Shown: positions 33,902 to 44,551 of the stretch, in pieces
Layout of the letters: every line of letters starts with the position of its first letter
Numbering within the stretch: the stretch's first letter is position 1
Source of the DNA: Neolecta irregularis DAH-3
Lineage: Eukaryota > Ascomycota > Neolectomycetes > Neolectales > Neolectaceae
NCBI GenBank assembly: GCA_001929475.1
Contig: LXFE01000515.1
Coordinates: forward strand, 1-64,000
Direction: 5' to 3'
DNA: 64,000 nucleotides
Position numbers and translations under genes: made by a program
The notes under the pieces: generated by a model
Database searches by the model: none
Seen by the model: the letters and a program-made list of their open reading frames with translations, nothing else
Told to the model about the DNA's origin: nothing

Positions 33902-34609
33902 ATGATCTATCTCGTCCATCGAACCCTGGTCTCGAAAATATTTCCATTGCTGATACGAAAATATGTAAACCCGGTAATCGATCCAAAGATTGGGCCACTA
34001 AGGGACGCGTTTCGGTTACATGTGTATTCGGGTACCTTGTTCGAGGAGATATTTTATTAATCTGACTTAGAGCCGTTGAAAATATATGTTATTGGTGCCA
34101 AAGTTTTGTCGATGGCACTTCTTGCTTGTGGAGTTGGAATATGTTGGATTGAGCGAAATGAATTTACGTTATTTCAAGGGACTATGATTCGTACGTGTTG
34201 TTTTTTGAGGAATGTTGATGAAGTAGTTGGGGTGGCATCGGTATATCCGATATTGATTCACAAACTTATGATTTCGGTTACGGTGTTGGATACGTATCTG
34301 GTTCTTCCCAAGAGCGCGAAATTAGGCAAAGTTTATCGAATGCCTATTACAAAATTAGCGGATGATGCGGTAATTCAGTTTGAGACGTTGGGATGGCTTG
34401 GTCTACGAAAGAAGACGAGGGTTTCTTTGGAAAATTTGAAGCCGATTAAGCCAAACTGGTATTCTAACAAATGGAGGAATTTACAAACTATTGAGGGGCC
34501 AAAGAGGTATTTTATGATTACGAAAAATGAAAAGATGCCGCCATTGATGAGACAATTCTGGAAAAAAGTCACACAACAGACACCCATCAAAGATATGTCT
34601 ACTAAATAA
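33902..34609 (+). CDS. TMEM70/TMEM186-like mitochondrial membrane protein
   Basis: Exons 33902-34031, 34071-34190 and 34227-34609 give 210 aa. A basic N-terminus (MIYLVHRTLVSKIF) looks like a mitochondrial presequence. It precedes two hydrophobic segments (KIYVIGAKVLSMALLACGVG and the one around GVASVYPILIHKLM), then a soluble tail containing YRMPITKLADDAVIQFETLG and KTRVSLENLKP. This layout matches the TMEM70/TMEM186 group of inner-membrane assembly factors. Assignment within the group is uncertain. Introns are 39 and 36 nt, and the second is a multiple of three without a stop, so retention would not break the frame. The stop codon is 3 bp from the stop of the convergent FKBP gene. Confidence 0.6.
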
Positions 34610-34612
34610 GAC

Positions 34613-35132
34613 TTATAATTCATCTTTTTGTTCCTTATGCCCAAAAATCTTTAGCAGTTCAACTTCAAAAACAAGGGTGCTTCCAGGTGTGATGACGCCC
34701 ATGGCTCGGTCTCCTACACTGTTAGTGACAACACTGGGGGGTAAGAGAACCGTATGCCATGTCGGCGGGAATAACAAGCTTTCGCTTATCTCCGACGCAC
34801 ATATCTAGCAAGCCTTGATCCCATCCTTTGATAACTTGGCCGACACCGAGAACGAAATCAAAAGGTTGGTTTCTGCTTGTTAGCACGAGATGGATGAGAG
34901 CATACCGATCATATGAGGCATCGAATTTGGTTCCATCTTCGAAGAGCGTTCCAACGTAGTTCATGCTGAGCTTATCTCCCTTTTGGGTTTTGCGGGTGCA
35001 GTCTTCAGCTTTTCTTAATATGCCTGTCTGTATTAAAGTAGAAAAAGGTTAATCTATGCCAATTTGAAGAGTCTTTGGCGGCTCTGCGGCCAGAACGGCG
35101 AATGCATAGAGGGCGAGCGTGAATAGTTTCAT
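34613..35132 (-). CDS. FPR2: ER-resident FKBP-type peptidyl-prolyl isomerase with KDEL tail
   Basis: Proline isomerase of the ER lumen, FKBP13/FPR2 type. Exons 35132-35060, 35023-34906, 34872-34751 and 34713-34613 give 137 aa. The signal peptide is [20 protein letters not shown] motifs include [46 protein letters not shown] and [11 protein letters not shown]. The protein ends in KDEL, an ER retrieval signal. Intron 1 (35024-35059, 36 nt) contains no GT at all and must start with GC (GCATAG). The other introns are 33 and 37 nt. Confidence 0.93.
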
Positions 35133-35249
35133 TGAGGGGTATTTCAAGTAGGAGTCACTTTTTATACCACGTGGATGAGATTACACAAAAGAAGCAGATA
35201 CATACACAAGATATTAACAAGCAACGCTGTATTAGCAAAAGGAGATAAT

Positions 35250-35839
35250 CTACAACTCGTCATCTGGAGTTGGCACTCTGAGTCTCTTTCGAGAATGCAT
35301 TTTTGTGGGCTGCAGCTGGAACAGGTGAGTCTGGCTGTTTTTGTCTACTCCCTGTTCAAAGAGGTGGGGCTGTTCGTGGGGTCGTTCCTGGACTGGGGCG
35401 GAAAGCATAGCTTTGTAAGCTGTTTGTTGGGTGAGATAGGCGTGAGTTTGAGCTATGGCTCTTGCATGGGCTTTAAGGGTGATATCTGTGCGTTGGGCGG
35501 ACTGGATGCATTGGAACCGGAGGGAGTTTATGTGGACTGGGATGGCGTCAAGGGCGGATTTAACAGACTGGCGGTCCTCTGTAGAGGACTGGCGGTTCTT
35601 GTCGACGATGAATGCGGTTTTGACGAGACTGTGGATGAGTGAATAGCGGGGTGGGGGGAGTACCGTTGCTGGAGATTGGCGATGGTGGAGGTGAGAAGGT
35701 CAATGATATTGCTCTGGACGTCTAGGCGGCGGTGGAGATGGGATATTTGGAGGAGCAGAGTGTCAATTGAGGGATGTGGATGTGGATGTGGTTCTGTTTG
35801 AGTGGAGGGAGATGGAGATGGAGATGTAGAGTTGGTCAT
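35250..35839 (-). CDS. Hypothetical helical protein
   Basis: Exons 35839-35664 and 35628-35250 give 184 aa, starting MTNSTSPSPSPSTQ. A short S/P and H/P repeat is encoded by trinucleotide-like DNA at about 35766-35835. A leucine-rich helix follows (IDTLLLQISHLHRRLDV), then an alanine- and glutamine-rich helical region, and a basic end (KRLRVPTPDDEL). The intron is 35 nt. I do not recognise the family. A small coiled-coil subunit of a larger complex would fit. The region is GC-richer than its surroundings. Confidence 0.6.
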
Positions 35840-36075
35840 GGTAGTACGGAATGAATAGGGATGGAGTGGTGAGTAAGAGGGATAGAGGAGAGGGGAGGAG
35901 AGGAGAGAAAGAGGAGATTCGATAAAAGATACAAAGATCAAGTGCAATGCAGTTTGCAGTAACTGCTGGTGTCCCTGTCCGCTCACAGTGCACTCCTCCA
36001 CTCTTACCTCTCCCCTCATCCACTTCTCCTATTTCTGCCACCACTTTACTCCTACTACCATTTGTACTAACCCCC

Positions 36076-37011
36076 ATGCACGTCCACAGATACATCCTCT
36101 CGCTGCTTCTCCCTGCTGCATTTGCGATACAATGGTCCTTTGACGATGCCGAGCTGCGCTTGACAGGCGAGTCTGCGGCCCGCAGTTACGTGCTTTCGCC
36201 TACAACTCTACTAGCCACCCCGCTGACCTTGGGACCGTCCGACTCGCTCACTCTGACATTGCGGGCTCATGACGGGACGAAACACTCGCGGCCGCATCAG
36301 GCCTCGCTTCTGGTGCGCGACCCAGTGTCTGGCCTAGAGTCGCATTTTGTTATTGCGGCACGGGATTCGGGCAATGCATCGCTTTCACTGGTAATTTTCT
36401 GGTTCTATTTGTGACTGACGGTGGCAGAAACGCATTGATATTCCTGCGCTGCTGCTATCCGCGGAGGTTGTGACACTTACTGTCGTTCTCGCTTCCTTTA
36501 GTTCATCCGCGCCGCTCGCCCATGACATCGCCCAGCTCCACTTGCCCTCTCCATCACCACCATCACCACCATCGTCGTCGCTGCTCCCGGAAATTGTGCA
36601 TACATTCCGCCCTGATCCGCCGCTGCCTCACACAGTTGTAGCCGCTGTGAGTGCTCTGCTGCCAGTCATCGCCGGTCTGTGTCTCATCGCCGTAGTACGT
36701 ATATTTGTCGTCATTTCTCACATATACAGTGGTTCTATGCAGGCGCAAACATGACCGCCATGACCCGCGCAGTCGCCGCCGCTCCAATTGCTCATCCGCT
36801 CTTTTTCGTCTCCCTCGCCGCCTACGAGTGCCTCTTCTACACCTACTGGATCTCCGCTGGCCTCCTCCGTGTCCTTGTCTATGCCGCAGCACTCGCTCCC
36901 ATCACATTCTTCTCCGGCAGGCGAGCCCTGGGAGAAACTATGGACAGGCGCAGGACATACGAGCAGTGTCAGGACGTTTGTGGAAGCTCCCGTCTCGCCT
37001 CCTTTAGATAG
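36076..37011 (+). CDS. SWP1: Oligosaccharyltransferase subunit SWP1 (ribophorin II family)
   Basis: ER membrane subunit of the complex that transfers glycans to asparagine. Exons 36076-36390, 36428-36694 and 36730-37011 give 287 aa. A signal peptide (MHVHRYILSLLLPAAFA) precedes a lumenal beta-rich domain. Three C-terminal membrane segments follow, with the family signatures LFYTYW and VLVYAAALAPITFFSGRRAL. Introns are 37 and 35 nt. The coding sequence is GC-rich relative to neighbouring genes. Confidence 0.9.
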
Positions 37012-37303
37012 ACTGAGTATATGCATCAATATAAAAAATATTGGACCGAAGATACGTCTTTTGTAGAGCATATAAGTAGTGCATATAAACACTGGTGCTG
37101 CCACCAGAATCGTAGTCCATCTGTGTGGTCAGTATTTCAGTTAGACAGGCACACCTTCTCGCAGCAGCTTTATAAGGCTTTGTTGTTGGATTCATATACA
37201 GTCTGGTGAAAGACCAAAAAGTGTCCAGATGTATTCTTGTAGAAGTAGGTTGAACGTTACGTCCAACCTCATCCCCTCCCTTCTACCATGTTTGAAAACA
37301 AAA

Positions 37304-37969
37304 ATGAGGTCATTAACGGTTCCCCTCCCAAATCCCAATCCCAGACTAACAGAACTAGCCTGGGACCAAGTCCGCAGTGACAAATCTGAAATTGACTGGT
37401 AGTTTTTCCATTCATCCAGAATTGACAAACTTCCAGGCTTCTCCTCAGTTATAAAGACTCCAAAAGCAACAGTTTAGCATTAACAGCAACCGGCTCAGGA
37501 GGTCTGCAGGAACTAAAAGTATCCCGTGCACTCTGCCATACTTCGTACCGACCGTTTTAGGGGAACCTCGATATCGCAGATGCCCAGTTTGGTTATATCA
37601 GAATGACCTACGCCAATGACATCCACAGTCGGCGTATCAAATTCGCTTTAATCACATGGATCGGTATCCTTGAACGGTTTACGTTGCTGAATATCAAGGT
37701 GAACAGTGCAAAGTCATGAGAAAAGCGCGCATGTCAATTCATGCAGCTGATGTGAAAAATGTAATCAGGAATTACTCAATTGAAGTCTCTGCAACACATT
37801 TAGAAGGTTTTCCTCCATCATTCTCTTGCGGCGTTCTGATAAAGCTAGATTTGATTGAAGATGATATTGTTTCGAGAATGAGGATAGCAGGAGGCGCGAA
37901 TTACGATGCACAGGTAATGAAATAGTCAACTCTTTAGCCTTGTCGTCTCTCTTTTTTTTCCGCAGTGAT
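37304..37969 (+). CDS. Coactosin-like ADF-H actin-binding protein
   Basis: Single ADF-homology domain protein that binds F-actin. Exons 37304-37398, 37437-37518, 37561-37663, 37699-37806, 37861-37913 and 37967-37969 give 147 aa. Landmarks are LAWDQVRSDKSEIDWL, TATGSGGLQEL, FGYIRMTYANDIHSRRIKFA, CKVMRKARMSIHAADVKNVI and the C-terminal AGGANYDAQ typical of coactosins. The last intron (37914-37966) has a strong pyrimidine tract. Splicing it places TGA directly after DAQ, so the final coding exon is the stop codon alone. Unspliced, the protein would gain only VMK. Introns are 38, 42, 35, 54 and 53 nt. Confidence 0.87.
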
Positions 37970-38106
37970 TTAAGCATGGGACGGTTATACTTGAATGGTT
38001 GGTTATCACGGAATGTGAGTCATCGCAAGTTTTTGTGTACTAAGACCATTCTCCTGTCTTTTCGTGATACCGCATTCTTATATAGAATGCATCGTAGAGA
38101 TCGTAC

Positions 38107-39088
38107 TCACCCTTTCGTTGTTTCATGGCGAATGGAGAGATTCTTAAGCTCGGCTAAAAGTGTGTCGAAACCTATACATTCCCAGAATTCGTTGTTAATA
38201 TCCGGCATTCGCGATATACTAAACGTAGTAAAGCAAAGATCGCTAAAGGTATCGTCAGCCTCGAAATTCTGCGGCAAAGGTCGACAATCCAAATAATCTT
38301 GTCATCTCAGTATCAGGCAAACAGCCATTTAATACCAGAAATGGCAAAAATACATGGAAACTCTCTTTTCATCTTCTTTTTGGAATTCCGTTCAACGTAT
38401 GAAGATAGATTATTCCCTAGTATTCCAACGTTTCCAAGCATCTCTGCAGACCAATTCGCCCGCAATACAGCTTCATAAAGAACCGCATCGCAAAAAGGCA
38501 TATAAAAAAGTGTAGTTTCTCGCACAGTATAATCATATGCCTAAATATCAACACCTCTTTAAATCCAAATAGATCAAGCCAACCTTGTCAGGGGGGATAA
38601 CATCAATATCCAAAGACTTTAACAATTCAATATCTTGAATTTGAAATACCGGATCATAAGCAAATCGGTTCCGTGAAATCTATGGTATCAAAACAGATGT
38701 ATCATTTGGGGTATTACCCGAAACATGTGGAAAGTCTCTATCGCAAGGGCTAATTGGGATAACGGCCGACGAAAACTTAATGAACCGAGACCAAAACATA
38801 TTGCTTTTACAGGCAAAAACGACGACTGCATTTCGATAAACCCATTAATCATTTCTATAAATTTTTAGTCTCTTTCCCATATAAAAAGAATAGTGAAGAG
38901 ATAAAAAAAATTGGAGTATCTGTAATTATAGAAAAGAAATTAAAAAATGTTATACCGCGATAATCTTGAAAAAATTGCGAGCGTAATAGAATATCGACCT
39001 GTGTTGGAAATAATTCTCTGGGATGGCTAGATATTTTTGGTTTTCTTTGAAGTCGGGTGGGTCTTTGAATGTAAGTGAATTCAGACAT
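38107..39088 (-). CDS. SRR1-like domain protein
   Basis: Member of the SRR1 family, linked to circadian or heme-related regulation in plants and animals and poorly studied in fungi. Exons 39088-38956, 38854-38718, 38679-38584, 38540-38336 and 38297-38107 give 253 aa. Conserved parts are VKAICFGLGSLSF, YDPVFQIQDIELLKSLDI, TLFYMPFCDAVLYEAVL and GILGNNLSSYVE. Introns are 101, 38, 43 and 38 nt. The first is unusually long and AT-rich. A GTGAGT directly at the stop leaves room for a further small exon. The family call is good. The cellular role is unknown. Confidence 0.8.
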
Positions 39089-39309
39089 TGATCATTAGGG
39101 AATGACGTTGAAATGTCGGTCCTTTCTCCTTGATTATTTCCCGTTTAATCGAAAGTTCCTGGATAATTTCCTTGCTTATATTGTTTTCACTAACATGAAC
39201 TGGAGGAACGCTATACTTTTTTATTCTGTAATAAAAGATGTTTTATGATTTTTGAGAATGATTATTGTGGGGAAGTTGTGCAAGTACAAATACGACTAAG
39301 GTTGATTCG

Positions 39310-39375
39310 CTAGCCTAAGTATTGTGTACTTCTTGGGGGCATACCTACCCTAAGTATTGTGTACTTGGGCTAGGT
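39310..39375. repeat. Direct repeat inside a quasi-palindrome
   Basis: An 18-bp word, CCTAAGTATTGTGTACTT, occurs at 39314-39331 and 39349-39366, 35 bp apart. The word is itself partly palindromic (AAGTA...TACTT). The outer flanks CTAGCCTAAG and CTTGGGCTAG are near-inverted copies. It could form a cruciform or carry paired protein-binding sites. Confidence 0.7.
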
Positions 39376-39905
39376 ATATCTATCTATGCTTCCTGTATAC
39401 TCTGCTTGTAATGGCCGCAATATTATCCCACGCCTCCTTGTCGTATTGGTAAGATTAGCCAACGGGGGTATAAGCTCAGCGGCATTTAACCGACACCCCC
39501 CGAAACCCGCCACCAAAAAAAAGAAATTGTGCGCCACATATATTTGTCAACCCAATGTTCGATTCACAGTTTAACTGCCATTCAAACATGCAGCTATCAA
39601 TACTAGCTCTTTCTAATGCCTTTGCTGTCTTTTTAGCTTCTAATTCTGGTGCTCTAGCTACGAATTTTGCCATTTGTTGAGTTGCTTCATCAATCACCTG
39701 TCGAATTTGTTCAATATTGGCAAATCGGCTATTTGGGTCAATTGAATTTTTTGTAAACGCCACAAAACGGGTTCGGCGCCACACAGAAATAAAAGAAATT
39801 ACCTTTTTGTTCAACAACACCACAAAGGTCGGACAAGGTTGCTACTCGGTAGTACTATTGTAGCAGTGGTTGATAATATTGCTGAATATGTTCTTGAATA
39901 AGAGA
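39376..39905. other. Unresolved intergenic stretch
   Basis: A minus-strand open frame at 39476-39823 encodes a helix-like stretch (FANIEQIRQVIDEATQQMAKF) but lacks a clear start, splice partners or a known family. It could be an exon of an undetected small gene or a chance frame. Confidence 0.3.
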
Positions 39906-40890
39906 TGAGCAAATCTCTTCGGGATTCATATCCGTTTGCCGTAGCAAAGGCCTTTGTGTGTCTGTCGCATGGAGCAGTCCCCTGCCGCGTTTCTGCTTGC
40001 CATCCACCTAACAACCCGGCTCGCAGCAGCAAAGGCTTTTGTGCACGAATTTTCAGTACGGCACAGTCCTCGCGACCCAATGCAAGCTTGCAGAACCCCT
40101 TGTACTCCTCAGCATCGTCAAGTGGGTCTGGAACCGCATCGCTGGTGACGTCATCTCCTGCGAGATCTTTTGCCGCGAAGAAGCCGCCCTACCACACCCC
40201 TCAGACACCTTCCAGACCACTCTCACCCTTGTCAGCCAGGAGCGCTACCCCTTGTTCTCCAGCTATTCGAATTTCTCGCAGCCATCGCTGCAAACAGAGG
40301 CTGCAATTGCCTTCCTGGAAGCAAAGTCTCCCCTATCTGCTCCTGGTTCACCTTTGAGCTCGACAAAGGCTCAGACGGCTTCTATTCTGGCTATGAGTCC
40401 TTCCAGCAGTATATCCCTTAACCGGAGCTGCCTGCTAACCCGTTAGCATCGCAGATGCCGCCTAGAACATCTTCCTCGTCTACCTGAGATCCATGACCCT
40501 CGGATACTGGTTGCGGTAATGCAAGTGTGCTTTTGAATGGATTGCTGGCTGAGTGCAGAACCACCAGGAATCGCCGGCCACGCTCGAAGTCTGCCCTGCT
40601 GCAGCATGCCCCTCAGATGCATACCTCCTTCACATAGCCACTCCTCAACCCTCCCATGCATCCTTGAAAATCTCCTCACAGAACACAGAAACTCGTTATC
40701 CCTTGTCCCGCACTACCTACCAGCTCCACTCCATCCTCGAAACCTCCCTCCTCCTCGACAGAGTCACCCCAAGCCCCTTTTCCCTCCTCAAACGCGCCCG
40801 CCGACACATCTACAATGACTCCTACACTCTCGCCAAACTCTATACCTGCGCTCACGATCCCTCAAAGTGTCTCTCAGACAAATGCGTGTG
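39906..40890 (+). pseudogene. GC-rich broken coding block, unknown family
   Basis: Codon-like plus-strand sequence changes frame several times. One frame runs without stops from about 40048 to 40446 (VLLSIVKWVWNRIAGDVISC). Another takes over near 40325 (FELDKGSDGFYSGYESFQQY) and then stops at about 40419. A third carries LHSILETSLLLDRVTP to a stop near 40890. No 30-45 nt introns repair the shifts. The block is clearly GC-richer than neighbouring intergenic DNA. It looks like a decayed gene. I cannot name the family. Confidence 0.45.
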
Positions 40891-41427
40891 AGGCTTGAAA
40901 TATATAGTCACCATAAACAGCTCGCTCCTATGCAGGTCCCAGATGGCAAAAGGCCTCGCAGAGTTCACTTCCTCCTGATTCATAAACTTTCTTTTTGATG
41001 ATTCAATCACTACAGGAAGGGGTCAATTCCTATACAATGACTTTCCCTCTTCCCGTATCGAAAATACTTTGTTCCTTTTATCCCCCCAACAACCCTTCCC
41101 TTCCCCCACCCTACTCGTTTTTGTGTCTCCTGCGGTAGTCCTCGACACTCACAACATGCTCTAGCTCTTTTTCACTCAACTTCAAAGAGGTTTAGTTTGC
41201 AGTGGGCGAGTTAGCTATTGAAACGACTGTCACTCATAGAGAGAGAAATGCATATTCTAGGCAATACTTATTAACTATGAGAATTCCCAGTTATGCATGA
41301 AATATCAAGTCGACGGAAAACCATTTTATGATCAAATGCAAGCCAATTGATAATGACCATGTCATACGAAATAATAATCACTGCTCTGTCAGTTATTTAT
41401 ACCCACTTTAGAAATCAACTTGTCACG
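40891..41427. other. Intergenic, no gene seen
   Basis: About 540 bp with pyrimidine-rich runs at 41040-41140. No reading frame or RNA gene is supported. Confidence 0.5.
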
Positions 41428-42428
41428 TCAATCCAGCTGGCTAACAATAAGCGAACCCGAAAAAAACGACTCACGAGACTGAAAATAGATCTCTGAAATT
41501 TGACCTTTTCCTCGACAAACAGGTCGATTTGGAAAATCTGGATCTGGAGTATCTTCGATTTTTAAGGTAATTTTGAATGATGATTCGCCTCGGGGAACAT
41601 TAATATCCCCTGGACATGAGTAAACAAAGATAATTTGGCATATTTCATACCAGTCAGCTTTACCGCATCAATTGTGGTCACATCAGGCTGACTGAACCAT
41701 ATAAATTCATTCCCGTGAGGTCCATAACTCGCTGCCCACATTCCTCGAAAAGGTCGATCGGGATGTGGTTGCCACATCCTCGGATCAAGTTTATAAAATA
41801 ATAAATTCCGATATCGTCCAGAAGTATCAATTCCGACACAATCGGAAGCAAGCTGGAAAAATCTCGTTGAAAGGTTGTCAATAGAAGTTTGACAGTGGCC
41901 AGTAGACACATTCAATATTGATCTCGAAATACGAGCTTCTGCAGGGATATTTCTTGGAGGAAATTCGTCACCGTCTTTATATCGACTAGAATATTTGCCT
42001 CTAGTTACGATCGACTCGTCGATTCGTTCAATCAGTGAGATACCATCACTCCTGGAAAATGAAATAGGATTCAAGTGAAGTGCTGTTGATTCCCCATCTC
42101 TCGTAATATCCAAGAATCGAAATTGATAAGACTTTGTAGAGAGTTGATAGAAAATGTACACGAGCGCTCCTTCGAAATCCTCATCACATAACCAAATTCC
42201 ACGTAGATAGCCATGTCGATGGAGAGCCTGTTGATAAAACTTCCGATACGACAGGTAAGGATACGGTGATTGATATGTATCAACGCCACATCTCGATTTC
42301 CATAACGAGTCGTCCTTTGTCAAAATGTTTAGGTATTTAGATGTGATGGAAACACAAACAAGAGATTTAGTGGGGAGAAGGCGCAAAATCGAAAGGAGAA
42401 TTTCAGATGGTAGAGATCGCAATGTCAT
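41428..42428 (-). CDS. F-box protein
   Basis: Exons 42428-41651 and 41609-41428 give 319 aa. The F-box is at the very N-terminus (LPSEILLSILRLLPTKSL, then SITSKYLNIL) and binds Skp1 in SCF ubiquitin ligases. The C-terminal part has LRGIWLCDED, FRGMWAASYGPHGNEFIWFS and KLTGDINVPRGESSFKITL. This resembles a conserved fungal F-box architecture with a beta-rich C-terminal domain of unknown substrate. The intron is 41 nt, and splicing restores TGDINVPRGE. Confidence 0.83.
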
Positions 42429-42648
42429 CAGACTTGTTTAGTGACCCAATCTTGCTTCCTTTAAAAAACAGATTAATCATCAAGTGGTAAACCACGAATG
42501 AGAAAATATGATATTAATCCAGTGTAAATGTTATGTGTAATTATAACTCACTAATGGATGATTATTCGCACAAATCATCCGAGTCTAACACATAACCCAG
42601 TTTTGAACCACTCCGGTAGAAGACTAACAATAACAACAAAACAATATT

Positions 42649-44304
42649 TCATAGCTCGCTTCTCGGCATTGATGAGGATGGATGATGAGCTGTAGAATCA
42701 AATGTTTTAAAAAGTCTTGATGGAATGCTCTTCAGGGCTGTGGGAATATCTGCACCGAAACACCATGCAACGAAAAGCATCAATCCACCAATCGCGAGCC
42801 ATGCGCACACAGCCGCAAAAATGATTATTCTGGTATCTTTGTCAATTTGAGCCTGCTCTTCCGGAGACAATATGACGCACTGTTCACCAGCAGGCACGGG
42901 TCCATGGGAAAGACATTTAGGCACTCGATTCCGAGGGAAGACAGTTTCGTACCATTGCTCAACCTATTGCCGTGAGCTTGAATATATGTACAATAACCAC
43001 CTTTGCACATTCAATGCTGATTTTAAGAAAATTTGGGTCTTTGGGTGTATTTTTAAAGTGTATTTCTCGAACATATTGAAGAAAAATCTGTGCGACAACA
43101 CGCTGGTTGCCCATCTTCATAATCATCTAAAACGTAAACTTGAGGCTAATGAAAAATGAGCATACGTCGCATGCCTGGCCCTTTCGAATTTTAACATTGG
43201 TATGGAATACATTTCGATTTCGAAAGACAAGAGCCAATGTAGCGATAGCCATGACCTGGGGAATCGCACAAAAGTTGAATATCGATTGATCTTTTAGGCC
43301 ACATAGGTAAACCAAAGAATCCCGACTATGTTCCAATGCATCGAGGACCATATCCGATAAACATGCTAAAGCTGATTCTTCGTTCTTAGGATCGGTGAAA
43401 TCTGAGAGATCATTTGCGTATTTGCTCCAAATTTCTTTTGGCCAGAAACGTCGTCCGTCATCAAGATCTTCGCGGTAATCACGAATGATGTTTGTCTTTT
43501 GAAGGAAAAGACCCATAGAATTGGATCTATTCGTTAACGGTCACTGTAAATGGGAGCAAACAAATCATCCATATCGGCATATCGCTTGTCTTCGAGGCCA
43601 CTTGCAGCAAATAGCTGACTTAGTCCTTCACCAACTAAGCCAGCAACATAATGACAGTATACATCGTAATCCCTGATAGTGTTGATGCCATTCTTATTGT
43701 GGTCCGCATTATCTATGTATGCTGCCATTCCTTTACCCATTCGTTCCGTGGATTTTCGAATTACTTCCTGATACTGGGGGTTAATCGTAGCGTATTCTTG
43801 TAGAACGGTGTCAAATTCCACAAGGAGTCGTCGATCTTTTTCATTAGGGCCGCCTGAGAAGTCAAAACAATTACATGGAGATTGCACTTGCATTCTTCAA
43901 ACGTCCAGTGTTCTCTACTAAGATATGTGTGAAATTCAGGAAGCATCCTCAACTTGGTTTCGATGGGAATAGTCATATCATCTTCAATCGTATCGAGTCC
44001 CCGTAAAATGAGATAAAAGATCATGACCTTGAAATCTGTAAGTGATATGTCGCCTTTATTGCAACAAACTGGCTCTCTGAGTTCCGGCTTCAGTTCTTGA
44101 ATGACTGAACTAAAGCTGCGCGAGGTCTGGACCAGAAACTCATAGCATCTCCTACGAGTAGTGGATTCAAGCTCTGGTATTCTTCTATTCAGGGGCGAGT
44201 AGTACAGTTTATACTGGACAATTGCTCGCAGCTCCGATGGACTATGAATCAGATTATTTCCATGCTAGAAATACGCACCGCAACAAGTAGGATAGAAGAG
44301 ACAT
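42649..44304 (-). CDS. ERG9: Squalene synthase (farnesyl-diphosphate farnesyltransferase)
   Basis: ER enzyme that makes squalene from two farnesyl diphosphates, the first step committed to ergosterol. Seven exons (44304-44279, 44241-44070, 44027-43892, 43853-43562, 43526-43166, 43126-43001, 42963-42649) give 475 aa. The aspartate-rich motif is [12 protein letters not shown], and others are [14 protein letters not shown] and [22 protein letters not shown]-terminal membrane anchor ([20 protein letters not shown]) is present. Intron 3 (43854-43891) has the GC-type donor GCAAGT. The nearby GT would force an early stop. It competes for farnesyl diphosphate with the carotenoid branch encoded at 54373-57651. 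Confidence 0.95.
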
Positions 44305-44551
44305 AAAGACAGGAGTATGAGGCGGAACTCTTTATATGCAAAATGCTTAGCTGTCCTGGTGGAAGGCCAATTTGCTTTGTATGTACAAGTGACTTCTATA
44401 ATTTGCCAGATGACTGTCGAGTACATTCTGTTGTGTTCCTTATATACACAGGCTTGCTTATCCTATATATATACGGTGTAGAATATTCAGAGCATGTTTG
44501 TTTTGTTGCCACATCTCGTGCGACGAGTAACCAGTCTACTTTTGCACTTTT
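44305..44551. promoter_or_regulatory. Bidirectional promoter region (ERG9 and CDF transporter)
   Basis: 247 bp between divergent start codons. A TATA-like run, CTATATATATAC, lies at about 44463-44474, roughly 80 bp before the transporter start. No other motif is assigned. Confidence 0.4.

Noticed and set aside
35175-35646. Plus-strand open frame of 155 aa
   Set aside because: It is antisense to exon 2 of the minus-strand gene at 35250-35839, whose frame joins cleanly across a 35-nt intron.
37940-38296. Plus-strand open frame of 118 aa after coactosin
   Set aside because: Most of it is antisense to the last exons of the SRR1-like gene, which has conserved sequence on the minus strand.
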